Below are positions 48,397 to 56,865 of a stretch of 64,000 nucleotides of DNA, piece after piece; the first letter of the stretch is position 1, and each line of letters begins with the position of its first letter. The notes below the pieces were generated by a model. It was not told the DNA's origin. It saw nothing but the letters and a program-made list of their open reading frames with translations, and did no database searches. This DNA comes from TMP-24 sp041397305. Its GTDB lineage: Bacteria; Pseudomonadota; Alphaproteobacteria; Rhodobacterales; Rhodobacteraceae. The stretch is taken from NCBI GenBank assembly GCA_041397305.1, contig JAWKWX010000012.1:1-64000 (forward strand), read 5' to 3'. A program made the translations under genes and the position numbers.

Positions 48397-50364
48397 CTAT
48401 TCTGCGGCCAGGCTTTCGGGTACGGCGAGGGTAACAATGTCCATCATGATGCGGTTCAGCTCGAAATCCTTGGGCGTATAGACCCGGGCGACACCCATCG
48501 CGGCAAGCCGTTCGGCATCCTCGTCGGGGATGATGCCGCCGACGATGACCGGCACATGTGCAAGGCCTGCCGCGCGCATCCGTTCCATCACCTCGGCGAT
48601 CAGCGGAAGATGGCTGCCCGAAAGGATCGAAAGGCCGACGACATGCGCCTGTTCTTCCGCCGCGGCGCTGACGATCTCGGCCGGCGTCAGGCGGATGCCT
48701 TCGTAGCGGATCGCCATGCCGCAGTCACGCGCCCGCGCCGCGATCTGTTCTGCGCCGTTCGAATGGCCGTCAAGGCCGGGCTTGCCCATGAGAAACGACA
48801 GCCGCCGCCCGAGACGGCGGGAGGCTCGGTCGACCGCCTCGCGCAGATCGTCCAGACCCTCGGTCCGGTTCGAGGGGTTCTTCGACACGCCGGTGGGTCC
48901 GCGATATTCGCCATGGACCTGCCGCATCACCCCGGCCCATTCGCCGGTCGTGACGCCCGCTTTCGCGGCAAGGACCGAGGCGGGCATGATGTTGGTGCCC
49001 GACCCGGCTGCCAGCCGCAGCGCGGCGAGTGCTGCCGCGACCGCGCTTTCATCGCGCGCCGCGCGCCAGTCCGACAGGCGGCGGATCTGATCGTCCTCGA
49101 CCGCGGGATCGACCGTCAGGATCGCGCCATCGCCCGCCGTCAGGGGCGAGGCTTCGGCCTCGCGCCAGCGGTTGACGCCGACGACGGTCGTCTCGTTCGT
49201 CTCGATCCGGCTGATCCGTTCGGCGTTGGCCTCCACCAGGCGGCCCTTCATGTAATCGATGGCGGCAATGGCCCCGCCCATCGCATCAAGCACCTTCAGT
49301 TCCTCGCGCGCGCCGTCCTTGAGCGCCCCGACCTTGGCGGCGATCACCGGACTGCCGTCGAAAAGGTCGCCATATTCCAGCAGATCGGTCTCGTAGGCGA
49401 GGATCTGCTGCATCCTCAGCGACCATTGCTGGTCCCAGGGACGGGGAAGCCCCAGAGCCTCGTTCCAGGCGGGCAGCTGTACTGCCCGCGCGCGGGCATT
49501 CTTCGACAGCGTCACCGCAAGCATTTCCAGAAGGATTCGGTAGACGTTGTTTTCCGGCTGCTGCTCGGTCAGGCCGAGGCTGTTCACCTGCACGCCATAG
49601 CGGAAACGGCGGAATTTCTCGTCCTCGATCCCGTAGCGGTCGCGGCAGATTTCGTCCCAAAGCTCGGTGAAGGCGCGCATCTTGCAAAGTTCGGTGACGA
49701 AGCGGATGCCCGCATTCACGAAGAAGGAGATACGCCCGACCATGGCCGGAAAGTCCTTCGCAGCCACCTTGCCCTTCAGATCGTCCAGAACCGCGATCCC
49801 GGTCGCGAGCGCGAAGGCCAGTTCCTGTTCCGGCGTCGCGCCCGCCTCCTGCAGATGGTAGGAACAGACGTTCATCGGGTTCCATTTCGGCAGATGGTCC
49901 GCCGTATAGGCCGCGACATCGGTAATCATCCGCAGGCTAGGCTTGGGCGGGCAAATATAGGTTCCGCGACTTAGATATTCCTTGATGATGTCATTCTGAA
50001 CGGTTCCTTGCAGATTTCGAACATCGGCTCCCTGTTCCTCCGCCACCGCGACATAGAGCGCCAGAAGCCAGGGCGCGGTGGCATTGATCGTCATGGATGT
50101 GTTCATCTCTTCCAGCGGAATGTCCCGGAAGAGAGCGCGCATGTCGCCAAGATGGCAGATCGGAACGCCGACCTTGCCGACCTCGCCGCGCGCCAGTTCA
50201 TGATCGCTGTCATAGCCGGTCTGGGTCGGCAGGTCGAAGGCGACCGAGAGGCCGGTCTGGCCCCTGGCGAGGTTCGCGCGGTAAAGCGCGTTCGACTTTT
50301 CCGCCGTCGAGTGACCCGCATAGGTGCGGAAAAGCCAGGGCTTGTCTTTGTGAACCGCGCTCAT
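48397..50364 (-). CDS. ecm: Ethylmalonyl-CoA mutase (B12-dependent)
   Basis: A 655-residue coenzyme B12-dependent mutase. N-terminal FRTYAGHSTAEKSNALYRAN and FDLPTQTGYDSDHELARGEV, the mid region GTVQNDIIKEYLSRGTYICP, and the C-terminal cobalamin-binding SFLMGKPGLDGHSNGAEQ with DxHxxG. The length near 655 and start resemble ethylmalonyl-CoA mutase (MeaA) rather than the about 720-residue methylmalonyl-CoA mutase, and ccr lies 2 kb away. It converts (2R)-ethylmalonyl-CoA to methylsuccinyl-CoA. A short A+T-rich stretch with rare codons crosses NDIIKEYLSRG (49960-50030). Confidence 0.93.
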   Translation of the reverse strand: MSAVHKDKPWLFRTYAGHSTAEKSNALYRANLARGQTGLSVAFDLPTQTGYDSDHELARGEVGKVGVPICHLGDMRALFRDIPLEEMNTSMTINATAPWLLALYVAVAEEQGADVRNLQGTVQNDIIKEYLSRGTYICPPKPSLRMITDVAAYTADHLPKWNPMNVCSYHLQEAGATPEQELAFALATGIAVLDDLKGKVAAKDFPAMVGRISFFVNAGIRFVTELCKMRAFTELWDEICRDRYGIEDEKFRRFRYGVQVNSLGLTEQQPENNVYRILLEMLAVTLSKNARARAVQLPAWNEALGLPRPWDQQWSLRMQQILAYETDLLEYGDLFDGSPVIAAKVGALKDGAREELKVLDAMGGAIAAIDYMKGRLVEANAERISRIETNETTVVGVNRWREAEASPLTAGDGAILTVDPAVEDDQIRRLSDWRAARDESAVAAALAALRLAAGSGTNIMPASVLAAKAGVTTGEWAGVMRQVHGEYRGPTGVSKNPSNRTEGLDDLREAVDRASRRLGRRLSFLMGKPGLDGHSNGAEQIAARARDCGMAIRYEGIRLTPAEIVSAAAEEQAHVVGLSILSGSHLPLIAEVMERMRAAGLAHVPVIVGGIIPDEDAERLAAMGVARVYTPKDFELNRIMMDIVTLAVPESLAAE

Positions 50365-50513
50365 CAGGTCTCATCCTTCAGGCAAGATTATTTCGCAGTC
50401 GCAGAGATAGACGACAGATCATGACCCTGTCAATTCGCTGCATCGCGGCATCATCGAGCGGCTTTTCAAGCGGCGGGGAATCTGGAACTCTCGGCGCAGA
50501 GAAGGGCGGACAT

Positions 50514-50939
50514 ATGGATCATCTTTTGACGATAGCGCTTTGGCTGCACCTCGCGGCGATCGGCCTCGGCGGATCGGCGACCTTCGGCATCCCGGTCGTC
50601 GGCGCCGTGGCGAGCGCGGCGCCGCCCGAGGCGCGGCCGCATCTGGCGCTTGTCGGCATCAAGCTGTCGCTCATGGGGCGCACGGCGCTGGGCGTGCTGA
50701 TCGCGACCGGGCTCTTCCTCGTCTGGGGGCACTACGGGCTCGAGGGGCTCAGGAACTGGTTCTGGGTCAAGATGGTGCTCGTCGCCCTTTTCACCGGCCT
50801 GGTGGTCTTTTCGGTGAGGAACGGCGCGCGGGCGCGGGCGGGGGATGCGGCGGCGGCGGCGCGCGCGCCGGTTCTCGGCCTCGCCGGAATCGCGCTGTTC
50901 CTGCTGATCGTGCTTTCCGCCGTCCTGACCTTTCTCTGA
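50514..50939 (+). CDS. Small membrane protein
   Basis: A 141-residue protein with four predicted membrane segments: about residues 5-33, 43-70, 82-100 and 116-140. The pattern HLAAIGLGGSATFGIPVVGA, GLFLVWGHYGLEGLRNWFWV and KMVLVALFTGLVVFSV resembles short CopD/DUF2214-like membrane proteins, without certainty. The stop is 6 bases before the acyltransferase gene, so the two are one operon. Located between the divergent ecm and ccr. Function unknown. Confidence 0.7.
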   Translation: MDHLLTIALWLHLAAIGLGGSATFGIPVVGAVASAAPPEARPHLALVGIKLSLMGRTALGVLIATGLFLVWGHYGLEGLRNWFWVKMVLVALFTGLVVFSVRNGARARAGDAAAAARAPVLGLAGIALFLLIVLSAVLTFL

Positions 50940-50945
50940 GCGCCG

Positions 50946-52376
50946 ATGTTCCGCACCGTCGAACTGCCGCTCTGGCTTTTCCTGCTGATCATCGCCTTCG
51001 CGGCGGTGGCCTTTGCCTCGCATTTCCTCTTCCCCTCGGTCCGCTGGTTCTTCCGCCGCCGGATGGAAGGACTGGTCGCGCGCCTGAATGCCCGGCTCGA
51101 CCGGCCGATCGAGCCGTTCAAGCTGATGGAACGGCAGGACATGATCATCCGTCTCGCCCATGATCCGAAGGTCTATGAGGCGATCAGCGAAGAGGCGCGC
51201 GCGACCGCAGAGCCGGAGACCGTGGTCATGGAGCGCGCCCGCCGCTATGCGCGCGAGATCGTGCCCTCCTTCTCGGCCCGCTTCTATTTCACCTACGGCA
51301 TCCGGCTGGCGCGCTGGTTCGCGCGGCTGATCTACAATGTGCATCTGGACGACCGGAAACTCGGGCAGATCGACCCGGGCGCAACCGTCGTGTTCGTGAT
51401 GAACCATCGGTCGAACATGGATTACGTTCTGGTGACCTATCTGGCCGCCGAACGATCGGCCTTGTCCTACGCGGTGGGGGAATGGGCGCGGATCTGGCCG
51501 CTGTCCTGGCTCATCAAGACGATGGGCGCCTATTTCATCCGGCGCCGCTCGGACCGGCAGCTTTATCGCCGGGTCCTGTCGCGCTACGTGCAGATGGCGA
51601 CGGCCGAAGGCGTGACCCAGGCGATCTTCCCCGAAGGTGGCCTGTCGCTGACCGGGCGGACCATGGCACCGAAGCTCGGGATTCTCAGCTACATCACCGG
51701 CGCGCCGCGCGCGCCGGGCCGCGATGTGGTCTTCGTGCCCGTGGCGCTCAACTACGACCGGATCGTCGAGGACCGCGTGCTGATCGCCGCCCATGCCGAG
51801 GGCACGCGGCGCTTCCGTGCGCGGATCCCCGGCATCCTGGCCTTCATCGCCCGCCACCTCTGGCGGGCGCTTCTGGGGCGTTTCCGGGGGTTCGGTGACG
51901 CGGTGGTGCGCTACGGCACGCCCATCTCGCTTTCCGCGTTTGAACGGGGGCAGAAGGGCGATCCGACCGAGGCGCTGGCAGAGGCGCTGATGGCAGAGAT
52001 CACCCGCAACATCCCGGTGCTGGCGGTGCCGCTGGTCTCGGCCGCCTGGGGCGAGGCGGAGGAGACCGACCGCGCCGGCCTCATCACCCGGTCCGCCGCC
52101 CTGGCCGACCGGCTTGCCGCGGCAGGGGCCGAACTGGTCCTGCCCGAGGGCGGCGCGACGGCGGCGGTCGACCGGACGATCAGCATCTTCCTCATGCGCC
52201 ACATGATGGAGCGACGGGGCGAGCGGCTGGTGCTGAAACCGGCGAGCCGCCCGATCCTCGACTTCTACGCCGCCTCGATCCTGCAACTTTTCGATGCAGA
52301 TGCAGAAACCATCGGCGCAATTCCGGCCGAAAAGCCGGAAAATCTGAAACGCAAGAGACATAAAATTACAAAGTAG
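50946..52376 (+). CDS. PlsC/PlsB-like glycerophospholipid acyltransferase
   Basis: A 476-residue membrane-associated protein. N-terminal helix at residues 8-30; acyltransferase domain with the HX4D motif VMNHRSNMDYVLV near residue 155, FIRRRSDRQLYRRVL, and the glycerophosphate motif IFPEGGLSLTGR. The long C-terminal extension and the order of motifs resemble glycerol-3-phosphate acyltransferases (PlsB-like) more than short PlsC. It may acylate glycerol 3-phosphate or a related lipid. Operon with the small membrane protein. It lies between ecm and ccr; no direct link with the pathway is evident. Confidence 0.88.
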   Translation: MFRTVELPLWLFLLIIAFAAVAFASHFLFPSVRWFFRRRMEGLVARLNARLDRPIEPFKLMERQDMIIRLAHDPKVYEAISEEARATAEPETVVMERARRYAREIVPSFSARFYFTYGIRLARWFARLIYNVHLDDRKLGQIDPGATVVFVMNHRSNMDYVLVTYLAAERSALSYAVGEWARIWPLSWLIKTMGAYFIRRRSDRQLYRRVLSRYVQMATAEGVTQAIFPEGGLSLTGRTMAPKLGILSYITGAPRAPGRDVVFVPVALNYDRIVEDRVLIAAHAEGTRRFRARIPGILAFIARHLWRALLGRFRGFGDAVVRYGTPISLSAFERGQKGDPTEALAEALMAEITRNIPVLAVPLVSAAWGEAEETDRAGLITRSAALADRLAAAGAELVLPEGGATAAVDRTISIFLMRHMMERRGERLVLKPASRPILDFYAASILQLFDADAETIGAIPAEKPENLKRKRHKITK

Positions 52377-52389
52377 GCGGTTCACGCTA

Positions 52390-52418
52390 TTGCATTGTTG
52401 CGTAGCCGTTTGTATCTC
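52390..52418 (+). promoter_or_regulatory. Candidate ccr promoter
   Basis: TTGCAT (52390-52395), a 17-base spacer and TATCTC (52413-52418) lie 50 bases before the ccr start. The -10 box and spacing are the same as in the proposed rpmB promoter. No regulator site was recognised nearby. Confidence 0.4.
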
Positions 52419-52467
52419 CTGTCTGAAACCGCATTGATTCTGCGCTGCGGCATGGCAGGAGATGGAC

Positions 52468-53760
52468 ATGGCCCTCGATACCAAACCCGGGATCGCGCCC
52501 TATGAGGCCCCCGTGAAGGATCTGTACGAAATCGGCGAGATGCCGCCCCTCGGCCATGTGCCTGCGAAGATGTATGCCTGGGCGATCCGGCAGGAGCGGC
52601 ATGGCGAGCCGGAATCGGCCATGCAGGTCGAGGTCGTGGATACCTGGAAGCTGGACAGCAACGAAGTGCTCGTCCTGGTGATGGCGGCGGGCGTGAACTA
52701 CAATGGCGTCTGGGCGGCGCTCGGCGTGCCGGTAAGCCCGTTCGACGGCCACAAGCAGCCCTATCACGTCGCAGGCTCCGATGCCTCGGGCATCGTCTGG
52801 GCGGTGGGCGACAAGGTCAAGCGCTGGAAGGTGGGTGACGAGGTCGTCGTCCATTGCAACCAGGACGACGGCGACGACGAGGAATGCAACGGCGGCGACC
52901 CGATGTTCTCTCCCACCCAGCGCATCTGGGGCTACGAGACGCCGGACGGATCCTTCAGCCAGTTCACCCGCGTCCAGTCCCAGCAGCTGATGCCACGTCC
53001 CAAGCACCTGACCTGGGAGGAAAGCGCCTGCTACACGCTGACGCTCGCGACCGCCTACCGGATGCTCTTCGGCCATCATCCGCATGACCTGAAGCCCGGC
53101 CAGAACGTCCTTGTCTGGGGCGCCTCGGGCGGCCTCGGTTCCTATGCGATCCAGCTGATCAACACGGCAGGCGCGAATGCGATCGGCGTCATCAGCGATG
53201 AATCCAAGCGCGATTTCGTCATGGGGCTTGGGGCCAAGGGCGTGATCAATCGCAATGACTTCAAATGCTGGGGGCAACTGCCGAAGGTCAACAGCGAGGA
53301 CTACAACACCTGGCTGAAAGAGGCGCGCAAGTTCGGCAAGGCGATCTGGGACATCACCGGCAAGGGGGTGAGTGTCGACATGGTGTTCGAACATCCCGGC
53401 GAAGCGACCTTCCCGGTCTCGTCGCTCGTCTGCAAGAAGGGCGGCATGGTGGTGATCTGCGCGGGCACGAGCGGGTTCAACTGCACCTTCGACGTGCGCT
53501 ACATGTGGATGCACCAGAAGCGCCTTCAGGGTTCGCATTTCGCCCATCTGAAACAGGCCGCCGCCGCGAACAAGCTGATGGTTGAACGTCGGCTTGACCC
53601 CTGCATGTCCGAAGTCTTTCCCTGGGCCGAAATTCCGCGCGCCCACACGCTGATGCGCAAGAACCAGCACAAGCCCGGCAATATGGCTGTTCTCGTCCAG
53701 GCGCCGCGCACCGGTCTGCGCACGTTCGAGGACGCGCTCGAAGCGGGCCGCAACGGCTAG
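52468..53760 (+). CDS. ccr: Crotonyl-CoA carboxylase/reductase
   Basis: A 430-residue medium-chain reductase that carboxylates crotonyl-CoA with NADPH to (2S)-ethylmalonyl-CoA, the key step of the ethylmalonyl-CoA pathway. N-terminal KDLYEIGEMPPLGHVPAKMY; VMAAGVNYNGVWAALG with the CO2-site Asn region; AGSDASGIVWAVGDKV; YETPDGSFSQFTRV with the Phe and Glu/Asp region; Rossmann VLVWGASGGLGSYAIQLI; and GSHFAHLKQ with the active-site His region. An ATG at 52462 is too close to GGAG, so 52468 is preferred. It is divergent from ecm, with the acyltransferase operon between. Confidence 0.97.
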   Translation: MALDTKPGIAPYEAPVKDLYEIGEMPPLGHVPAKMYAWAIRQERHGEPESAMQVEVVDTWKLDSNEVLVLVMAAGVNYNGVWAALGVPVSPFDGHKQPYHVAGSDASGIVWAVGDKVKRWKVGDEVVVHCNQDDGDDEECNGGDPMFSPTQRIWGYETPDGSFSQFTRVQSQQLMPRPKHLTWEESACYTLTLATAYRMLFGHHPHDLKPGQNVLVWGASGGLGSYAIQLINTAGANAIGVISDESKRDFVMGLGAKGVINRNDFKCWGQLPKVNSEDYNTWLKEARKFGKAIWDITGKGVSVDMVFEHPGEATFPVSSLVCKKGGMVVICAGTSGFNCTFDVRYMWMHQKRLQGSHFAHLKQAAAANKLMVERRLDPCMSEVFPWAEIPRAHTLMRKNQHKPGNMAVLVQAPRTGLRTFEDALEAGRNG

Positions 53761-53798
53761 GCAAAGGTCGGGCAGGCTCCGCCGGGCCAGTCCGGTCA

Positions 53799-53830
53799 GG
53801 CCCGCGCCCCGGCGCGGGCCACCCGCTTTT
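53799..53830 (+). terminator. Hairpin terminator after ccr
   Basis: GGCCCGCGCC (53799-53808) and GGCGCGGGCC (53811-53820) form a very stable stem 39 bases after the ccr stop, followed by ACCCGC and TTTT (53827-53830). It fits an intrinsic terminator with a short T tract. Confidence 0.6.
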
Positions 53831-53930
53831 GACCGGTCCTCATCGGGCAACAGGCTTTTCGCAAATTTGCCATCGCGCAAGAATTCGTCCCGTATAGGTT
53901 GAAAGGGGGCGGTTCAGTCGCGAGGCAGAC

Positions 53931-54137
53931 ATGACCTATCAATGGATTTTCGACGTGCTCGAAGACCTGAAGACCTTTTCCATCCTGAACGGCCTGCCCG
54001 ATCTGGCCGCGCAGGTGGACCGGACGATCGACGTCGCGGCGGCCGAGGTGGCGCGCGCAGGCGGCGCGGCGGGTCTGGTCTTTCCCTCGGCCGGTTGTGG
54101 GGCCGCGGTGCCAAGGCGGTCCGGCAGCGATGGCTGA
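53931..54137 (+). CDS. Small conserved hypothetical protein
   Basis: A 68-residue protein; MTYQWIFDVLEDLKTFSILN with GLPDLAAQVDRTIDVAAAEV forms a helical hairpin like short Rhodobacterales proteins of the pattern W(I)xxVLxDLxxFxxxNGLPxLA. The C-terminal third is of low complexity and may include poor conservation. GAGGCAGAC before ATG 53931 supports the start. The RecD-like helicase gene begins 40 bases on, same strand, and the two may be co-transcribed. Function unknown. Confidence 0.6.
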   Translation: MTYQWIFDVLEDLKTFSILNGLPDLAAQVDRTIDVAAAEVARAGGAAGLVFPSAGCGAAVPRRSGSDG

Positions 54138-54177
54138 GGCTCTGGCATAAGCCGGGCGGGGCGGATAGGGTCCGGCC

Positions 54178-55719
54178 ATGTCGTCCCGCGCCGTAGCCGC
54201 CCATCAATATTCCGAAGATCAGGCCGAAGCCTGGGACCGCGTGGCCGAGATGCTTCTCGGCGCCGGGATCGATATCGAGGAGGGCGGGCTGGTGCCCGAC
54301 GCGCCGGGCACGGCCTCGGTGCTTGCGCTGACGGGCAAGGCGGGATCGGGCAAGACCATGCTGCTGGCGGGGCTCACGCGGGCGCTGACCGAAGCGGGTG
54401 TCGAGATCGTGTCGGGCGACTACGAGGGCAAGCGCCGCAAGGATCGCCGGACGCTCGCGGTTCTTGCACCGACCAACAAGGCGGCCTCGGTCCTGCGCTC
54501 GCGCGGCGTGCCCGCGACCACGATCCATCGCATTCTCTACACGCCGGTCTATGACCCCGAATATGAAAAGATCGCCGAATGGCTGGCCGGCAGCGGCGAC
54601 CGCCCGACGGTGGAGGGGCTGAGCGATCTGGCGCTTGACCGGGCGAAGGCCTTTTACGACCAGGTGAAATCCATCCCCGGCGCGCTGGCGGCCGCGGGCC
54701 TCAGGGGATCGGATTTCATTCTCGGCTGGAAGCGGCGCGAGGATCCCCTGGATGTGGGGTTCGTCGATGAAGCCTCGATGCTCGACGAACGCCAGTTCGA
54801 GGACCTGCGCGAGATTTTCCCGACGCTTGTCCTCTTCGGCGATCCCGCGCAGCTCGCGCCCGTGGGCCAGTCGGGCGAGATGGTCTTCGACCGGCTGCCT
54901 GCCGGGCGGCGCCTTCATCTGCACCGCGTCCACCGCCAGGCCGAAGACAATCCGATCCTCGATCTGGCGCATGCTTTGGGCGACGAGGCGCTGGAGTTCG
55001 AAACTTTCGAGCGGATGGTGGCCGATGCAGCGGCGCGTGACGACCGGGTGGTCTGGTCGGAACGGGTGGACGCCGGGCTGATGGCGCGATCGCCCGCGCT
55101 CGTCTGGCGCAACCAGACGCGGGTCCGGCTGATCCAGGCTTTCCGCGCGGCCTATGGCGCGCCTGCAGATGCGCTGCTGCCCGGCGAGCCGCTGATCTGC
55201 GACGGGATCGAACTGCCGCTGAAGCACCGCAAGAAGCGGATCGACCTTGAGGCGCGCGGCCTGATCAAGGGCGCGCAGGTCATCTACCTCGGCCCCGGCA
55301 ACAAGCCGGGCTTCTCTCGGCTTCATGTGATGGGCGCCGAGGATCCGCGCGTCTCGGCCGCCTCGATCATCAAGATCGAACTGCCGGACGAGGAAGAGCC
55401 CTTCATCCCCTATGCCGCCCGCATGGGCGCGGCCTTCCTGCATGGCGCTGCGGTGACGATCCACAAGGCGCAAGGCTCGCAATGGGAAGAGGTGCAGGTC
55501 TTCGCGCCTGACCTCTTTGTCGCCGCCCGCACCGGGCGCAGCGAGGCGGGCATTCCCTTGTGGAAACGCCTCGCCTATGTGGCGATCACCCGGGCCGAAA
55601 AGCGCCTGCACTGGGTGGTGCGCAACCGGCTGGCGCGTCCCGCGCTGCCCCTTGCCACCGACGACCTGCCACGAAACGTGGCGCCCCTGAGCCTCGATGC
55701 AACGGAGGCGGAGGTCTGA
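54178..55719 (+). CDS. RecD-like ATP-dependent DNA helicase
   Basis: A 513-residue SF1 helicase. Walker A GKAGSGKT at residues 53-60; ALAPTNKAASVLRSRGVPAT (motif Ia); Walker B VGFVDEASMLDERQ; motif III-like FGDPAQLAPVGQSGEM; motif V-VI TIHKAQGSQWEEVQVF and VAITRAEKRLHWVV. This fits the UvrD_C_2/AAA_30 RecD2-like subgroup, found alone without RecBC. It could process stalled forks or recombination intermediates. Single gene or with the preceding small gene. No nuclease domain. No other DNA-repair gene is nearby. Confidence 0.92.
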   Translation: MSSRAVAAHQYSEDQAEAWDRVAEMLLGAGIDIEEGGLVPDAPGTASVLALTGKAGSGKTMLLAGLTRALTEAGVEIVSGDYEGKRRKDRRTLAVLAPTNKAASVLRSRGVPATTIHRILYTPVYDPEYEKIAEWLAGSGDRPTVEGLSDLALDRAKAFYDQVKSIPGALAAAGLRGSDFILGWKRREDPLDVGFVDEASMLDERQFEDLREIFPTLVLFGDPAQLAPVGQSGEMVFDRLPAGRRLHLHRVHRQAEDNPILDLAHALGDEALEFETFERMVADAAARDDRVVWSERVDAGLMARSPALVWRNQTRVRLIQAFRAAYGAPADALLPGEPLICDGIELPLKHRKKRIDLEARGLIKGAQVIYLGPGNKPGFSRLHVMGAEDPRVSAASIIKIELPDEEEPFIPYAARMGAAFLHGAAVTIHKAQGSQWEEVQVFAPDLFVAARTGRSEAGIPLWKRLAYVAITRAEKRLHWVVRNRLARPALPLATDDLPRNVAPLSLDATEAEV

Positions 55720-55872
55720 GGCGGCCGCGTTGATCGGCTGCGCCAGCGCCTTTCGCTGGAGGCACCCCCCGGGCGAGGCGTCCCGCCAGGGGCGCTGCCC
55801 GGCCCGGACCTGCCCGGGCTTCCGGTCCGTCGCCAAACCTTCTAGTCTTTCCGCAAATGAGGGAGATCGCCC

Positions 55873-56109
55873 ATGCGCTGCGTTTTCGTCCAGTTCCGCT
55901 GCCATCCCGGCAAGACCTACGAGGTCGCCGACGCAATCTACGACCGCGAGGTCGTGTCGGAACTTTATTCGACCTCCGGCGAATATGACCTGATCGCAAA
56001 GGTCTATATCCCGGAAGAGGCCGACGTCGGCCATTGGCTGAACGAAAGGCTCTTCGGCATCGAGGGCATCAGCCGGACGCTCACCACCATGACCTTCAAG
56101 GCCTTCTGA
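55873..56109 (+). CDS. Stand-alone Lrp/AsnC ligand-binding (RAM) domain protein
   Basis: A 78-residue protein equal to the effector domain of Lrp/AsnC regulators, without the helix-turn-helix: RCVFVQFRCHPGKTYEVADA, VVSELYSTSGEYDLIAKVYI, EGISRTLTTMTFKAF. Such stand-alone RAM proteins form octamers and bind amino acids; they may modulate Lrp-family regulators by co-assembly. The stop codon is directly followed by the ATG of the SDR gene, so the pair is an operon. Ligand unknown. Confidence 0.9.
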   Translation: MRCVFVQFRCHPGKTYEVADAIYDREVVSELYSTSGEYDLIAKVYIPEEADVGHWLNERLFGIEGISRTLTTMTFKAF

Positions 56110-56853
56110 ATGGCTGTACCTGCCACGCTCGTCGTCACCGGGGCCTCGGCCGGTATCGGCCGGGCGGTGGCCGAGCGCTTTCTCGATGCAGGCTGGAACG
56201 TGGCGCTCCTCGCGCGCCGCCGCGCCGCGCTCGACGCGGTGGCGGCCGGTCGGTCCAACGCTCTGGCCCTTGCTTGCGATGTCACCGACCCCTCGGCGGT
56301 CGAGGCGGCCTTTGCCGAGACGGCCCGGCGCTTCGGGCGGATCGACGTCCTGTTCAACAATGCGGGCATCTTCCCCAAGGCCGGCCTGATCGACGAGATC
56401 GCGCTGGCCGACTGGCAGGCCGTCGTCGATGTGAACCTCAACGGCATGGTTCATGCCGCCCGCGCCGCCTTCCGCCAGATGCGGGCGCAGGTGCCTCAGG
56501 GCGGGCGGATCATCAACAACGGCTCGATCTCGGCCCATGCGCCGCGGCCCGGTTCGCTCGGCTATACGGTGACGAAACATGCGATCACCGGCCTGACCAA
56601 GGTCCTGGCGCTCGACGGGCGGCCGTTCGACATCGCTTGCGGCCAGATCGACATCGGCAATGCCGAGACCGAGCTTGCAAGCGCGCTGGGGCAGGGGGCG
56701 AAACAGGCCGACGGCAGCACCCGGCCGGAGCCGTTGATGGATGTCGCCCATGTCGCCGTTGCGGTCTATGGCATGGCCACGCTGCCCCCGTCGGCCAATG
56801 TCCTGAACCTGACGATCATGGCGACCAAGATGCCGTTCGTCGGCCGGGGCTAG
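56110..56853 (+). CDS. Short-chain dehydrogenase/reductase
   Basis: A 247-residue classical SDR. Cofactor motif VVTGASAGIGRAVAERF at residues 9-25; NNAGIFPKAG; the catalytic Ser in INNGSISAHAPR and Tyr-x3-Lys in GYTVTKHAIT. The start codon abuts the stop of the RAM-domain gene (TGA-ATG), so expression is coupled. Arg residues after the first beta strand (ARRRAA) suggest NADPH. Substrate unknown. The SDR and RAM-domain pair may act in amino-acid metabolism, by inference only. Confidence 0.93.
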   Translation: MAVPATLVVTGASAGIGRAVAERFLDAGWNVALLARRRAALDAVAAGRSNALALACDVTDPSAVEAAFAETARRFGRIDVLFNNAGIFPKAGLIDEIALADWQAVVDVNLNGMVHAARAAFRQMRAQVPQGGRIINNGSISAHAPRPGSLGYTVTKHAITGLTKVLALDGRPFDIACGQIDIGNAETELASALGQGAKQADGSTRPEPLMDVAHVAVAVYGMATLPPSANVLNLTIMATKMPFVGRG

Positions 56854-56865
56854 GCCGCGGCCAAC

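Noticed and set aside
48397..50364. Methylmalonyl-CoA mutase instead of ethylmalonyl-CoA mutase
   Set aside because: The protein is about 655 residues, shorter than the usual methylmalonyl enzyme, has the MeaA-like N-terminus and lies by ccr.
50466..52484. A 672-codon minus-strand frame opposite the acyltransferase gene
   Set aside because: It is an antisense shadow of the gene with HX4D and FPEGG motifs; no protein-like features.
55743..55759. Intrinsic terminator after the helicase gene
   Set aside because: There is a 6-bp stem (CCAGCG/CGCTGG) but no T tract and weak stability compared with other hairpins; too uncertain to list.
53914..56751. A 945-codon open frame on the minus strand across the helicase, RAM-domain and SDR genes
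   Set aside because: It is antisense to three genes with clear motifs, has Arg/Gly/Pro-rich composition without domain pattern, and reflects the low stop frequency opposite GC-rich coding DNA.
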